Below, in pieces: positions 11,045 to 24,670 of a DNA stretch of 64,000 bases (its first letter is position 1; each line of letters begins with the position of its first letter). A model generated the notes under the pieces. It saw only the letters and a program-made list of their open reading frames with translations. It searched no databases and was not told the DNA's origin. This DNA is from Sambucus nigra (lineage: Eukaryota; Streptophyta; Magnoliopsida; Dipsacales; Adoxaceae): NCBI GenBank assembly GCA_949130495.1, contig CASBWL010000042.1, positions 62,001-126,000 of the forward strand, given 5' to 3'. The position numbers and the translations under genes are program-made.

Positions 11045-11279
11045 TTTTTTAACAATCACTGATGTTTCCTTTCATATACTCTAATAAATGAAAGTATTTC
11101 TAGAAGTCGATATCTAGTTTACCTTTAATGGTATTTTGGCTTAGTGAAAACATACTTAAGAACACCATAATATTAATAAAGAACAAATTAATTTGATTAA
11201 ACTTTAGCATACAATTTTTCTTAATAAAAGGATCTTGGATCTTCATTTTTTAATAAATATGCCTAAATGATAGAAATGA
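11045..11279. other. 3' flank of the ENODL gene
   Basis: AT-rich sequence after the stop codon. AATAAA-like strings near 11083 and 11176 could serve in polyadenylation. Nothing else is recognisable before the copia remnant. Confidence 0.35.
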
Positions 11280-11682
11280 AGACTGACCTTGATCCAATTC
11301 ATTGATCAAATATGTTGTAAAAATCTCCTTGAATCATCTTGATGATTGCTCCGCTATAAACTTCATCAATTTTATATAAAATAAATGTTGTTATATCAAA
11401 TTTTCCCCCTCTTACCCAATATATTGTGTTTAATGCAAATTATTTGATAGAGAATAATCTACTATATATAAGGTGAGATAGGAACCAATTTCCTAGATAG
11501 ACTACAATTCTACCATCCATCACAATAGGGGTTTATTAGGAATTAACCACCCACCAAAGTTGTTAATATTTAAATGATTTATCTAAAATAATCCTATCAA
11601 ATCCAAATTCTTATGTAAGATAAAATTAAGTTGGACATTTATCTTAATTTCAAAATTAGATATTTATTAAATATTTTCAATA
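11280..11682 (-). mobile_element. Ty1/copia LTR (fragment)
   Basis: On the minus strand, CCAAGTGGAAGATTATTG near 11678-11695 matches the polypurine tract and LTR start of plant copia elements (compare CCAAGTGGGAGAATGTTG). About 200 bp further on is a TATA-like CCTTATATATAG near 11470. The right end is set by the polypurine tract; the left end is approximate. It follows directly from the RNase H relic at 12070-12560 in the same orientation. Confidence 0.65.
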
Positions 11683-12069
11683 ATCTTCCACTTGGTCCGT
11701 ATAATCATTTCACTTTATGATTTGATTCAAGGAACATAAGACACATAATAAACTTTAAAATAATCATAATCAAGTATTTACCTTAATTAAATAATACACT
11801 GATGTGATTCATGGCAGTTCCAGACTTATTCAAGATCATAGTTTTTTCCATGTATTACGCCACTAATGTCATATTCAATTAGGCCCAAAGTGTGGGTTGT
11901 CAATAATGGTCCTATAATATCTTTATAAAAGAACTATTCACGTCACATTCATTAATTCACATGCATGTATACAATAAAGACAAACATATTGAATTTCAAA
12001 GCACTTTATTGATATCATAATGTAGTGTAAAAAATAAGCACTAGCAATTCACAACATCAAAATACTATT

Positions 12070-12560
12070 GGCTACAATTAAGACCCATGTCTTAAGCATG
12101 CTTCATTAACGCCTATTGTGATAGCCTATTTATGTGAATTTTCTATGTTAACAATTGTACTAATGTGTTTAAGTGACACTCGTTGTTTTAGAATTTCTTG
12201 TTTAATTAAAAGGTATTTACATTCAATGTGCTTAGTTACTCTTAGAATACCTAACATTTCTTCATAAAGAAGATCGCAGCGACATTATCATAATATTTCA
12301 ACGGCTTGATAATAGTGCCGATAACTCTCAGTCCTGAAATGAAGTCATATTGCTATAATACATAAGTTGTAGCATCAAAGCATGCTACAAACTCAGTTTT
12401 TATAATAGCTAATGGATTGTGTTGCACTCCTTCATTATATTGGTCGTTAAATCAAAATAAATATACTTAAGCAAGAGTGAACTTCATACTATCCATACAA
12501 ATAGTAACTCCGAGTCATAATAACCGTTCATATTTAAATGAAATGATATCCTATATGTGA
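12070..12560 (-). pseudogene. Ty1/copia RNase H region, decayed
   Basis: Reading the minus strand across several frames gives the copia RNase H landmarks in order: KTEFVACFDATTY (for the usual EAEF/YxA block), then FISGLRVIGTI and KPLKYYDN (for PLKIYCDN), a K-HI block (for SKHIDI) and a decayed C-terminal stretch. Several stop codons and frame changes interrupt it. This is the end of the copia polyprotein and lies just upstream of the LTR at 11280-11682. No integrase or reverse transcriptase core was recognised further right. Confidence 0.7.
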
Positions 12561-12861
12561 GCATATAGTCTTTTAAGTATCTCACTACTTCATACATAAC
12601 TCTTAAAACCCATATAAAATTATTTTATTTCTCTCATTTATAAATATGTGCTTATATATAGAGAAAATATATAAACTTACTCCCACTTATCTTAAGGTGT
12701 ATACCAATATACAACATTTAAAGACATAATGGTATTGTTTCTTAAAATACCTTTTGCGAGAAACTTATGTTTATACAGTGATATTTTAAATGTATACACG
12801 TGGTTTATTAAACTCCAAAAAGTAGTTTTCACACCCACTTAATGTAGCTCTCAATCATAAT

Positions 12862-13690
12862 TGTGAAATCCCACCAAATAAAATACCGGTTGATCAGTCC
12901 TATATCAAATTAAAGCAGGAATCTCATTTGGTTCATTCTTAGTATCACTGTCGAAAACATTTTAAACGTACTGACCACCTAGTATTCAAAAACAAGATGT
13001 TAAAATTTTAATCTTTTTATATACAGTCAATAAAATGGAACATCAACAATAATATAATATGCCAACACCAAAATAAAACCCAAACCATCAAATGTTATAA
13101 TTAAAGTTTGGCCAAAAACCATCAGCAAGGAAACCAAGCAAGCAAACTACTAAAACCACTGAAGTCTAAACACTGAATCTGAAAAGAGTGGGAAACATGC
13201 CCTAAAATAAATCTGACATCAGAAGATAGATTCCTACACTAGGAATGATAAATGGAAGCGTCTAAGCAAAGTCCAGCAAGAATCCACTCTTCTCACAGCT
13301 GCGTCTTCCTGGATCAGAATGTCACACCTAACGTCCCTGTGGCTGGGCACCTAAAAAGTTTTTTAAAATATTTTATAGCAAGAGTTAGTACTCAATACCT
13401 TTTGAAAATATTTTGCAAGTAATTATCACGGTAAGATGAGTTATTTATTACACACATTAAGATTTCACACACTCTCTTGAGTTGACTCACCCCTCATCTA
13501 TACATCTATAGTGCACGCCTAACGTCCAATACTTAGCCCGCCTAGCTGTACTACTCAAGCTAACTAGACTATACTACTCAACTGAACTTATCTAAGTGAC
13601 TAACTTCTCATACCGACCTTACAGTACGCTAATAGTATACAATAAAACTTAGTTTTGGGATAGAACTCGTACGCAACTTTTTTTCATTTA
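12862..13690 (-). mobile_element. LTR fragment related to the solo LTR at 38046
   Basis: This segment begins TGTGAAATCCCACC and resembles 38046-39000 in order and phrasing: 'ataccgg', 'atcactgtcgaaaa', 'accacctagtatt', 'gaagcgtct', 'tgtggctgggcacctaaa'. By comparison with the complete LTR, it is the 3' part of the same family in minus orientation, more diverged and truncated. It has no coding content. Confidence 0.7.
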
Positions 13691-13969
13691 TATGTGTGGT
13701 TATAAGTAGAAATATTTAGTAAAAAAATAGTGAAACAATAATAGTCATACATTCATGATAGTAAAACACTAACAAACCGACAATGGAGTTGCCTTTTTAA
13801 GGAATTACATTTTTACAACGTGATTTTGACTTGGAGTAGTCATGAGTTGGCAAGCAATAAATATATAATGTTAGTGTATATCTTAATTTTTAAGCATTTC
13901 CCTTGGTAATTAATACCTTACGTCATGTGTTGTATCCAAATTGTTTAGTTGTCATAAAATTCTAAACTT

Positions 13970-14200
13970 AATTTTCGGGATGAAAATTCTTTAAGGAGGG
14001 TAGATTGTAATACCTTATAACTTTTTAACTTCTTTTATTATCTTAAAAGTTATTTTTTAAATATTGATGTTCTAATGATTTAAAAAAAATAAGACACGTA
14101 TGCACTACAAATATATCATAATGAACAATTGGATATACAAGTCCTTTTAATTTTGTAGGACACAAATTCTTTAAGGAGGGTACATTGTAATAGCTCAATA
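13970..14200 (+). mobile_element. Ty3/gypsy polyprotein-end/LTR junctions
   Basis: The phrase TTCTTTAAGGAGGGTAGAT (polypurine tract), followed at once by TGTAATACC, occurs near 13990-14020. A second, related version (AAGGAGGGTACAT, then TGTAATAG) is near 14165-14195. The upstream bases read N-F-R-D-E-N, as at the end of many gypsy polyproteins. These are short relics of two insertions, or a duplicated junction. Confidence 0.6.
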
Positions 14201-14440
14201 TTTTTGGATGAATTATTATTAGTGAAAAAGTATTATTTTATTATCAAAAGAAAACATTTGCGTTTTAAAAAACATGATAATAATTTAAAGCTTTTGTGCC
14301 ACAAGTTTATAACATTTAAATCACATATATGTTAATAATAATAATAATAATAGTTGTCTTTTCTACTATAATTAGTGCGTAGTGTGTTGATTTTATAATG
14401 ACTAGTATGTTAATGTCTAATATTATGAGTGGGGTTTGGT
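14201..14440. other. Unassigned AT-rich spacer
   Basis: No gene or bounded repeat is seen apart from a short AAT triplet run near 14335. Confidence 0.4.
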
Positions 14441-14444
14441 ACCA

Positions 14445-14459
14445 TCTCTCTCTCTCTCT

Positions 14460-14501
<42 letters not shown>
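14445..14501. repeat. (CT)n-(TA)n microsatellite
   Basis: Eight CT units are followed by about 20 TA units. Confidence 0.97.
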
Positions 14502-14503
<2 letters not shown>

Positions 14504-15122
14504 ATAATGTTTCTCATCTCTCAGGTGCAGTCACGCAGGTAAAAGTTGCATAAAAATAGTAGATTTTGAGATCCGATGTATTTGATCTATTATAACACAA
14601 AGTTCAACATGAGATAATTTCTTTACATATTTGATCTATTTAAGAATAGTGGGTCTCTCTATGTTAGTTACATGGTTGTGTGGGAAAGGTTTCATGATCA
14701 CGTGTCCTTTTAAATATGTCCATCCATTTCAACCAATACTAGTGCTTTCCTATAATTATTTTAAAGTCATATACCCAATTATATATAAACGGGAATATTG
14801 TCCGGTGTGAGTAAAAAAAATAGAGATTAAAAAGTTTGATAGATACATATAGTGGGTTGATAAAATGATCTTTTGCATTGTCACACTTGATTCAATATGG
14901 TAATGACCTTATGGAGGTTGTTGGTGAATTTTGATGCAAGAATTTGTTATATGTCTGTCATTATATATGGTTCATGATTTGAGGTACGGTATTTACACAA
15001 TATGCTCCTTTAAATCTCTCAAGAGTATTATTTTGTTCTTTTTTTTATTTATACTCATATTGAATATATCACATTTATTGAGATCACATGTGTTATTCGG
15101 TTGATATTATGTACTTCGTGAA
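14502..15122. other. Unassigned spacer
   Basis: AT-rich sequence with no recognisable coding region. It has no clear link to the LINE tail that starts at 15123. Confidence 0.4.
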
Positions 15123-15712
15123 TTAGGCTAGTGCTATAAAAAATTTATATAACATTCTGTCCTTTTTTATAATATTCCACCGAGTCAATTTAGGCTTACA
15201 TCTATCCCTTGTGTAACCATCAATACTAACTAAATCACTCTTCTTTACAGGAGCATCCATTGGTCTACGCTTGACGTGTCCAAACCATCTAAGTCGATTT
15301 TCTCTCAATTTATCTTCTATAGGAACTACTTTTACCGTTTCACGAATTTGTTCATTTTTAATTTTATCCTTTTGAGTTTTACCACAAATCCATCTTAGCA
15401 TTCGCATCTCCGCCACACTCATTTTCTACACATTTTGTTTCTTGGTTGCTCAACACTCTGTCCCATATAACATGGCGGGTCTAATGGCCGTCCTATAAAA
15501 TTTACTTTTTAACTTCAAAGGTATACTCCTATCACACAAAACGCCAGTAGCACTTCTCCACTTAACCCAGCCTGCTCTAATCATATGAGTAACATCATCA
15601 CTAATGTCTCTATCTTTTTGGATAATCGATCATAAATAACGAAAATAATCATTTCTAAGTATCTCTTGACCCTCCAATTTCACCACATCTTCATTTGTCC
15701 TCCTATTACTTG
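15123..15712 (-). pseudogene. RTE-type LINE, 3' end of the reverse-transcriptase ORF
   Basis: The minus strand encodes the hallmark C-terminus of plant RTE LINEs: SVAEMRMLRWICGKT, then ENRLRWFGHVKRRPMDAP and KPKLTRWNIIKKD. Upstream, with stops, lie RRTNEDVVKLEGQEILRNDY and KFYRTAIRPAMLYGTEC. It is 5'-truncated, as is usual for LINEs, and contains TAA and TGA codons in the upstream part. It abuts an LTR fragment at 15713. Related RTE pieces occur at 49778-50215. Confidence 0.85.
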
Positions 15713-16985
15713 TAATACCCCGTATTTTTGGCGATACTTATTTTTGGGATTAATTAATTAAATGAGAATCAATTGGGAATTAATCCGGATAAAATACTAG
15801 CGAGATGTGAGTTGGTATTTGACTATATTGAGTATATATGATGATATTTGAATATTAGATTATGAAATTTGTCGTGAGATTGATATACGACAATTTGGAC
15901 ATTTTATTGGGACGCGTGTGACAGTCGCGTCAGGATATAATTATTTTAATTATAAAAGTGAATTTAAATTATATTAACTGTATGGTCGTTTTGAGTACGC
16001 CAACGCATCCGGAAGGTTCGAGATAGTCAGAAAACACTAGCCGGGGGTTTAGTTTGGGTCCCGGGGTATTTAGGGGCCATACCGGCAACATAAAGGGTAG
16101 TTTGGTAATTTTGTATTTATGGGAATTAAAAGTGACGAAAATTAAGAGTTTTTATCTGATTGGGAATTGACCCACTTAACCCATTAACAACCCATATTAA
16201 CCTAGAAGGCTACGTAGGTTATTAGAATTAGGTTTTCTAAAATCCCCAAAGCAAACCCTAGCCACCATAGCCACCTTTGGAGAAGGAAGCTTGTAGAGAG
16301 GGAAATCTGCAGAGAGAGAGAGTGAACTTCTGCAAATTGTCATAAAAAATCAGAGATTGAATCAAGGCAAGTGGTTTAATTTATATTTTTATGCAGTAAA
16401 TGCTTCTTCCATGCTTAGACAATTCAATAATCATAATTAATTGGGAGATAAATGAAAACCCATAAATTGGAGTTGTTAGTTTAATTTTGGAGATAGGTTT
16501 GCATGTAGGAATGTTATTGGAAGATCGAATTAAGAGCATTACAAGTTATGTGATACAAAAACGGATTTATTCCTGGAAATTGATGATTTAAAATCTTAGG
16601 GTTTATGTTCTTGAAAAATTGGTGGAAAGTGTAGAGACTTGTGATTTAATGATGTTTGGGATGAATTAATCCTTTAAAATACGTTAGTATGTGACTTTAA
16701 TATGTTTAGGACTGATTAGAGACCTTAAAACATTGCTGGGACGAATTTTAGAGGAGATTTGAGGAGTAGAAATTGGGGAAAAACGACTATAGAAAATCTG
16801 GGCTCGAAACTGGTCGTTCGTTAGAAGGCCTTCCCAGGTTGTTCGAACGAGCTCGTTCGAACGAGCTTCTAACGAGTTGACCAGTGGCTTCTAACGAGGG
16901 GGAAATTCGTTCGATACCTTCGTTCGAACAAAATGTCGTTAGAAGGCTTAGTTATAATTATTGACAAAGAATGTCCAACTTAATT
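15713..16985 (+). mobile_element. LTR fragment of the 38046-41030 family (5' part)
   Basis: It starts TGTAATACCCCGTA and matches the reverse complement of 41030 back to about 39650: 'gggattaattaatt', 'ccggaaggttcgagatagtcag', 'aaaccctagccaccatagcc'. It ends in a cluster of CGTTCGAACG-type palindromes at 16815-16935. The rest of the LTR is missing. A purine-rich stretch near 16300-16325 matches the equivalent place in the other copy and may mark the transcript start region. Confidence 0.8.
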
Positions 16986-17119
16986 ATTTAGTTCTTTCTT
17001 TGCTAATATTTCAATTCAATTACTCCATATTTACTTATATTTTAACTACTTTCGAGTCGTAAACACTTTTCTTTGTAGATTTAAAAGAACCATTAGGGTA
17101 ATAGATGGATTTCAGGATT
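16986..17119. other. Short unassigned junction
   Basis: AT-rich sequence between the LTR fragment and the LINE remnant. No element ends could be defined. Confidence 0.3.
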
Positions 17120-17155
17120 CCCCCCCCCCCCCCCCCCCCAAAAAAAAAAAAAAAA
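17120..17155. repeat. Poly-C / poly-A homopolymer tract
   Basis: About 20 C bases are followed by about 16 A bases. Length is unreliable in sequencing, and the tract may be an assembly weak point. Confidence 0.9.
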
Positions 17156-17202
17156 GAATTTGGATCCTTGATAAGTCTCCACCATTGTTTGGCTAACAAA
17201 AC

Positions 17203-18240
17203 ATGTTAAGACTTATCAAATCCCTAAATTCGAGACCTAAGGAATCCGACCAGCTTCTAATTTTTCATATTTTTTTGTTATATTTTGTAGCTCCAGCTTT
17301 AATTGAGAGTAGATGTCAGGTGGGTAATAGGAGAGGTATAAAGGTGTATCATATTAGCACAGGGCTCAAAATGTTTAAAATAACATCTCCCAAACTGGGT
17401 CTCGTTATTGGAAATTGGGTTTTATATCTCATTAACCCAAGAACCAGGAAATGAAGAGAGGACGAATTAATGGGTTTTATTCTCCCCACCCGAGGTGACA
17501 ACCATTAGATTTATCCCCATCGATGTTTTCCACAAAGAGAACGAGATAATATGGCACTACAATATCAAAAGAGTACATAATTTCAAATCGGGTTTATTGA
17601 CGCAAAAAAAATTAAAAAAGAGAAAATTAAAACACCACCCTCTTTGTCTTTCTCCCTAGACCCCAAGATTTGGAAATCCCTATCGTCTATGAAGACTCTG
17701 CCAAAAAATTTAATATTTTTATGTGGAAAATATGTAATAATGCTCTCTCTTCAAGAACAAGCCTTTTTAGAAGTAAATGTGCGATTAATTCGATTTGTCA
17801 AGTTTGTTGTAAACAATTGGAGGATATTAAACGTATTTTTCTCGATTGTGGAGGTATATAGGATGTTTGGAGGAGGTGTGGTATGGAAAATAAGGTGACT
17901 TCAATAGATGGCCGTTTGATTCTAAAATGGTTGAATATTTTAGCCATGAAGTCTTATTTAATGTTTATGGTAGCTAAGGAGGTTTGTGATTTTGATTTTA
18001 CAACTTGGTAAATATGGCTTGCAAGAAATGAAGTCATTTTTATGGTAAACAAAATTCCTTTGGGAAGAATAACTGAGCTTGCGTGTAGACTTAGAGCTGA
18101 ATATGATGACAATGACCTCTAGTGTGCTAGTAGCCTGATATCACTAAGTGTCGACTCTAGTGAGATTGTTAGAACAATAGACTAAAATCAAGCTTGATGT
18201 AATAGTTTTAGTTGAGAATTTATTATTTAATAAAATATGT
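17203..18240 (+). pseudogene. L1-type LINE, zf-RVT and RNase H-like region, decayed
   Basis: A plus-strand series of frames reads as the C-terminal half of a plant L1 ORF2. ESRCQVGNRRGIKVY (for the W-R-V-G-N-G-x-I block) at about 17300 is followed by the zinc-binding reverse-transcriptase domain FNIFMWKICNNAL, SLFRSKC and ICQVCCKQLEDIKRIFLDC (17670-17860). Later comes a weaker stretch ending WLARNEVIF and ACRLRAEYDD (about 18010-18110). Frameshifts and stops separate the parts, and an AT-rich tail follows. The upstream reverse-transcriptase core is absent, so this is a 5'-truncated dead copy. Confidence 0.8.
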
Positions 18241-18249
18241 TTTTTCTTT

Positions 18250-19430
18250 TTTAATGAGAATCGTATATAGGCATAATGTTTGCATTATTTTATATATTGT
18301 TGGTGCCTTTTATCATGTATAGTAGATGATCTGGAATGTAGAGTACAAGTACAAACATAGGATCAGATTACTAGTTCTTATGGAATATAAGTTTACTCAT
18401 TCATAGTCTTAGTTGGAGCTGGACACACTATCGACAGGGTTATAACACAATATTTTAATATGTCTATCTTTATTACGAAAAATCGTATAGTTTCACTTAC
18501 TATGTTAGTGCACTTTGTGTATATTGTACGGGACCACCTTGAGGTCATTGTCTTTATACAGGTTTTATAAGATAATTTACGCCTTATGATTATTATATTT
18601 ACGTAAGGATCTTAATCGTGATATGCTTGATGGACATGTGCACTCATTATTTATTTATTTAACATATCGAGTGAGATTAATTATTGGATCATTAAATTTA
18701 ATAGATTGGGTAATAGGGATTAATGAATGTTGAAAGTATTTTATGGATGGAATTCACGTCTCTCTTTTGAAAGTATATTATGAATAGAATTCACGCCTCG
18801 ATGTAGGAATTAGTGATAACCCCTAAATATGCTTATAAGTTTTATATGTGGCAAACCCTGTATGTGGATTATGTTAATCTCGCAATACAAATAAATTAAG
18901 ATGGAACGCTCAAGGACTTAAATAAGTTAATCAACAAAATTGTTAGTAATTTATTTTATTAACGAATATTTGTAGCCTTAATGTGGGAAAAATTAAGTAG
19001 TTAATAAAAAGGAGCTCGAAATATAATTTTGGGTTAAGGGTTGGAGTTGTAATTATAATTATTTATAATTAATGGATTAGGGTTAGAATCTGGTCGGATT
19101 AGGTTTTCTTATGCCCATTAAGAGCAACATCCTTATCTCTCCTTAGGTTCCATGCCGTAGCCTATATATATGCACCTAATGCTCTCTTGTCCTCACAAGT
19201 TCATCACTCTTAGAACTAAAAAACTAATTCTGATTTCAAAGAGAGAGAGAGACGAGATCAAACTAGAGAAATCTTAGATGTAAACCCTAAATTTGGTCAT
19301 ATAGGGTTTTACATTTGGGTAATAATTTTTTGTAATTTAATATATACATGTGATCAATAGACCCTAGGGTTATCCACTTTTTCGCAAAAATGTATGGGCT
19401 TCCTCACATTTGGGATGTGAATTTGTGCTA
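18250..19430 (+). mobile_element. LTR-like sequence, probable Ty1/copia
   Basis: Non-coding sequence with the texture of a copia 3' region and LTR: 'gggaccaccttgaggtcattgtctttatacag' phrases near 18530-18560, a TATA-like CCTATATATATG near 19161, and a purine-rich leader at 19235-19260. Ends and target duplication could not be defined, so the class is an inference. Confidence 0.3.
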
Positions 19431-19433
19431 TTA

Positions 19434-21540
19434 GGGAAACATGCAATCACGTCAAAGCTTTAAATTATATGATGTTACCACTGAAGGCGGCAATGCACAA
19501 ATTATGGAGCTTTGTATTGGTCAGTCAGTCAGAGATGCCTTGGGAATTCAATGCATATGTATATATATATATATATATATTAGTTGCAATATGTCCATAT
19601 CCTTTAATTGTGTCAGAAGGTTCGCAAAATTTTGTTATCAATTAGGTATCGTCTGCAAAAGCCAACTCATTTATAAGGACAAGTTGGACAAATGAGATGC
19701 CATATCCTTTTGAAGACTTTGTCTCCTTTGAAACTAGTCACGTTGGAAGAGTTTAGGTACATTGTTTATTACTTGTTTATTTGTATAATGGTAAATGTGT
19801 TATTTTTTTGCCTTCAACCTTATCCATGATAAAAAAAAATGTCCTACAGGCTATTTATGGAAGAAGTTATTATTGATATGAAATGTTCACTAATTAAATG
19901 TAAAACTAAAATATATAACCTATTAATTTTTCCAAATTAAAAGTAATATGTTTCTTTTTGGGATGTCTCTAATTAAGAATCAAGTTTTTAGAAATAGTAT
20001 ATTAAAACAATATGAAATTACTATCTTATATACATTTGATTTTTGTGTACAACTTGTTACGCAAATGACGTCACTATAAAACTAAATCTAGATGGATTAA
20101 GTTGAAAAGGGGGAAATTCCTTAAAATTTGCAAAATTTAAATATAGATTCCCAATTTGGAATTGATGGAATATATAAGATCACACTCATAATACATAATT
20201 ATAAGGATAATAATTATCTCCTAGTTACAAACTTGGCATATCAAATAGCATAAGAAGCCACATTTAATTTCATCTAATTGGCCTAACCTTAAATCCATGT
20301 TGTGTAATGAATATTGGGTTTAATATATGTATATCGAGCTTTCCTACCTATGAACGTTTGTATTTGTGCATGTTAAAACATGTGTAATAGTTTATTAGTT
20401 GTGTAGTTGTAATATATTAATATATTATGCAATTGTCTCATATATTGTAGGAGTTGTAGTGACGTGGGCTTCTTTAATGTTTGTATTCACTTATTTAAAT
20501 TTAGGTTTAGTAATGAATGAGGAGAGCTACGAGTGAATAGGAGACAGAATAATTGGCACTTTGTCACCATATTGTATTTATTGAGGGTAAAAATGCTTTT
20601 TAAAAAATATAATAAGTTAAGGTACTTTTATAAGCAGTACAAATTTATATTCGTGTGGTGTTATACTCAAAGGAGGGAGATTAATATTGTTTAGTGCTTG
20701 ATAAATATTTTCAATGAAATATTACAATTCTTCACTATAAATAATAAACCATTTTATATTTTCTATAAGGGGATATGCATAATTAACCTTGAACTTTTGA
20801 GTCAATTTTGATTCCAAACGCTATAATACATTCTTTTCATTGTTATAATATTAAAATGTCTAGTGTTAACTGAAAGGTTATCTAGGCTTTTTTTTAGATC
20901 TTAAGTGGACTGGTTTGTATTCCATGTGGGCAATGACACAAACTTAAGTAATTATAATGTTAAATTCGTTATAGTCACAATAACGCCAAAACATGAGTTA
21001 AAAGTACAAAAATAACATATATTACCATTCTTGCCAATAAATATGTATAAACAGAGGATATGAGAGAATTTAAAGACTTTTACATTATTGTACTCGTTTA
21101 GTTTTTGTCTAAACCTCGTGGGCTGGTGAGAAATCCGGACAAATGTTAGAGGTTTCCCGAATTTTAAGATGATGTATAAAATCCAAAACTCTAACGTGTT
21201 CCCCATCCTTGACTATAAAAATGTAACCTTAACTGAATTACAGAATGAAGGAACGTGTGATTTTTTCTAATGAGTCGACGATCCAATTTGTTCTTGAGGA
21301 AGACACATATTGTATCTTGACCTATTCAACTGGAGAATGTGCTTGAGGGAGAGACTAAAAGTACCACAAAAAGAAAGAGATGAAGTTGTATCTCTTTCTA
21401 TAGTAATTATTATTATCCTACTTTTAAATAAGATACACAAAGTGAGAAGGTGGTGTGAAAAAAATAAGTCATCCATAATGTAATGCAATGAAATATATCA
21501 AGTTTATACAATGAAATTTCATATCCATATATCATTCAAA
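19434..21540. other. Unassigned AT-rich region
   Basis: I see no convincing gene. Open frames at 19441-19695 (+), 20952-21206 (-) and 21267-21488 (-) have no recognisable domain, biased composition and no conserved splice context. A short (TA)n lies near 19560. Confidence 0.4.
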
Positions 21541-24500
21541 GAATTGAAGTGAGTAGATGTCCGTTACTGGGAAGTTAATCATCTTTATTACTCCCCGTGA
21601 TTAAACATGTATGGCTACCATGCCTAGTCGTATTATCATTTATCTTGTGAATCTTACCAACACAATAGTAGCCTCCTTTTGGATTGTTTATTCCGAGGTT
21701 TAACTTATTAAACAACTTGAGGTACATGACCTTCAAATAACTCTTGGATAACCAAGAACTTTTCGATGTCTCAAATGGTTATGCGCAACGCATTTACTAA
21801 TGCATTGTGGAGGTGGAGTTCTTGTTTGAGTTTTATTATTAAAATTACGTATGAAGTTTTATTTTTCTAAAAAATGTGAAATAGGTATCATTCTTATGAT
21901 ATTTCCTTATATTTATCTTAAATATAGTGTACAAATGTCGCTCAATTGAATTTAGTAAGAATTCTGGTGAGTTAGGTTTGACCTGATCGCAGAAAATCAG
22001 AATTCAAGTACTAGTTCAATTAAATATGTCACAACCTAGATAGGGACTTAACATCCTATCGGTAAAGTTGCGAGTGCAATCTTAGTAGTTTATATTGACT
22101 ACGAAATTATCTGATGGTTCTAAAACTTATCTCATATTTCAAAGAGGATTGTACCGGTACATCAGGATTGTATTAAACGAGACAAGGGTGGGATTCAAGT
22201 GTAGGTTCTTACTAGATTAAACTTGCACAATATCACAATCTTGTACAAAGGGTGCATAGATTCTCAATCCAAAGGATTATGAGAATTATTATGTGATTCA
22301 TTTTATTGAGTCTAAAATTTTTGCATATTGGGCAAGCATTGTGTGGGTGTGTCCGAGATCATATTCCGAAAGAATCTACATCGAGGGGATATCCTGGATT
22401 TTGATACCCACTTGATAAATTTTCTACAAGTAAACTCGCCCGGTGGATTTTATAATCTAATGGAGCATCAAATAAGTTAAATTTGAGATCAAGAAATATA
22501 TAAGACGTCGGTGAAAATAGATTAGCAACGAAATGAATTTTACTAAGCGGGTATTGTATGCATTACGCGAGAAATCATATTATACATTATCTAACTTTGT
22601 AAATAAGATCTCATTATTCAAGTAATGTAGAGATAATTAAATTGGAGTGCGGTTATAATTATTTAGTGGAATTGATTATAATTAAACAAGAAAGAAAATA
22701 TATTACAGGAAGTAATATGAGATTTATGTGTTTCCGTTTAGAAGAGAATTTAATTATTAGTCTTGGGTCCTTAGTATAGTGTATTACCCAAGTAATAAAT
22801 CCGAACTATTTAAAATTACGTCTTTATTGATCTGGTCAAGTGAATTTTGGGGTAGAAATTATCCACTAGCAAGATTGGTTCAAACAATAGGACATGAACA
22901 CGAAAGGCCATGTCAATTATGTTTCGTGTCATCCCGTTTTATCATTTATTTCATTGACATTCCACTCCAACCCCAAGTTCTATTAATATGATTTGATCTT
23001 AACCCAGAAGTAGATTGATTGTGGGGGTTCTAGTCATAACAAAACATCCAAGTACAATGATCAATGCTATAGGTGGATGGAAATGATTCGTTTCTTTGTT
23101 TGGTATATGAACAAGGAAGGTGTTGGCTTAGCAAGCATCTCGAGACATTAGCGGTACTTTGGTGGAATATGGGGTATATTCTCACAATCTTCAAAATTGA
23201 TGAATTTCAAGGATAACGATGTTCGGTTGTAAGGGAATTCATATTTTGACATAATGTTATATGGGTATTGTGTGATTTGTGCATGACATCTTATTTTATC
23301 TCAATGGTTTATAATGAAAGGGGTGCACATGTATGGGAAATACGGTCGATGAGTGGAGTGTATGTTTCCATGATAGACCATGGTGAGATGAAATCTTATT
23401 AGAGAAGGGATTAGATCAAGGTCAATCTTAAGATCTACTAGGTTTAGATACATAAAGGTATTAACCTTCGTGTTCAACTTTAGAAGATGGCTTAAAATAA
23501 TTAGTAGAAATTAAAAGGTGCAATTTGTAAATCTACAAGGCGATTTGTATACTCTGAGGGTAAACTTCATGAATATTTAGATATTCTGATGTGGTATTAA
23601 ACTATGTACGAATAGATATAACTGGCATAAGAAAATTTAATTGTGGATCTCTTGGTGGTCATAGAAAATGAAGATATTTTGCATGAGTAATTATCATAAT
23701 TCTCATCGGGTGGGGTCTCAGTAATGTGGTTTACAGTGTTTCTCACCAAGGTGGAGATTTGTGTTTTTTTTGTCTTGAAATTCTAGTCCTGAGCAAAGTC
23801 ACTACTAGTTTGCTGGAACTCGTTACCTGCAAGTACATTATGGGATTTGTGTATATGAAGGGTTATGAGTGACGAGTTTCTTCTCGCTTCAACAAGATGG
23901 TATGCTACGGGACATGTCGTGCTCTTTATAGAGAACTCGCGTTAAATAGTGCAACTATAGGGTTTAAGTGGAGGTATTTTGGATTTTTGCCACAAGTTCT
24001 TCCTAGTTTAATATATCGTGTTGGGTTGACCTATGCATGGTAGCTAGTTTTTCAGTCTTAAGAGAAACTCTTCATAGGATATAAGAGCCTCTTCCTAAGG
24101 TGATATTTTTGGGGTGAGAGGTGAGGGTTTTTCTTCTCACCCATTGGTATTATTAAAAGGTGGAAAAGGGTTGAGTGTGTGATTTTCATATATTCATGGT
24201 GTGCTTTATATGTCTTGTGTGAGTGGTTTCCTCACTGGTTACAAAGGAGAGTGGAATACACAAAATGTGTACATGGAAAATACATGGAAGCATGAGATAC
24301 AGTGAGCTTTAGGTTTAGGACTGTTTCAATTGGGTGGAGAGTTGGTGTACAATGCTTATTCAGGTTTTGAATAGGAGAGTAAAGGGGGTATGTGATTTCA
24401 TCACTGGTCTATTATCTATTTTACATGTAATGTTTTTCTCATATAATGAAATTAGACATCTGTGTGGATGTGGTCAAATCGGGGAATCAAGTACATCTTG

Positions 24501-24670
24501 GTGTGCTTATTGTATATTCTCTCTTGATTTCGTATTTATTATACTTGTTTATCGCTACCATTATCTATGAGGTCATGGTTAGTGGATTGTTTGCCCAACA
24601 TAATGACGTGCATTATACCATACAAAAAATCCTTCTCAATATTTTATTCAAGGATGTAACTATACCTTAA
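21541..24670 (+). mobile_element. LTR-retrotransposon-derived region, LTR-like 3' part
   Basis: No protein is recognisable. At 24075-24560 a TATA-like GGATATAAGAG is followed by a leader and then 'ctgtgtggatgtggtcaaat' and 'caagtacatcttggtgtg'. These are like the R-U5 end of copia LTRs, where a 'GTGGACGTAGG' block precedes 'CGTAAATCTTGTG'. The body to the left is likely LTR or degenerate interior. Boundaries and class are inferred. Confidence 0.35.

Noticed and set aside
21541..24670. Protein-coding genes in the 21-25 kb region
   Set aside because: Several 65-85-codon frames exist, but none has recognisable motifs, and they overlap LTR-like sequence.
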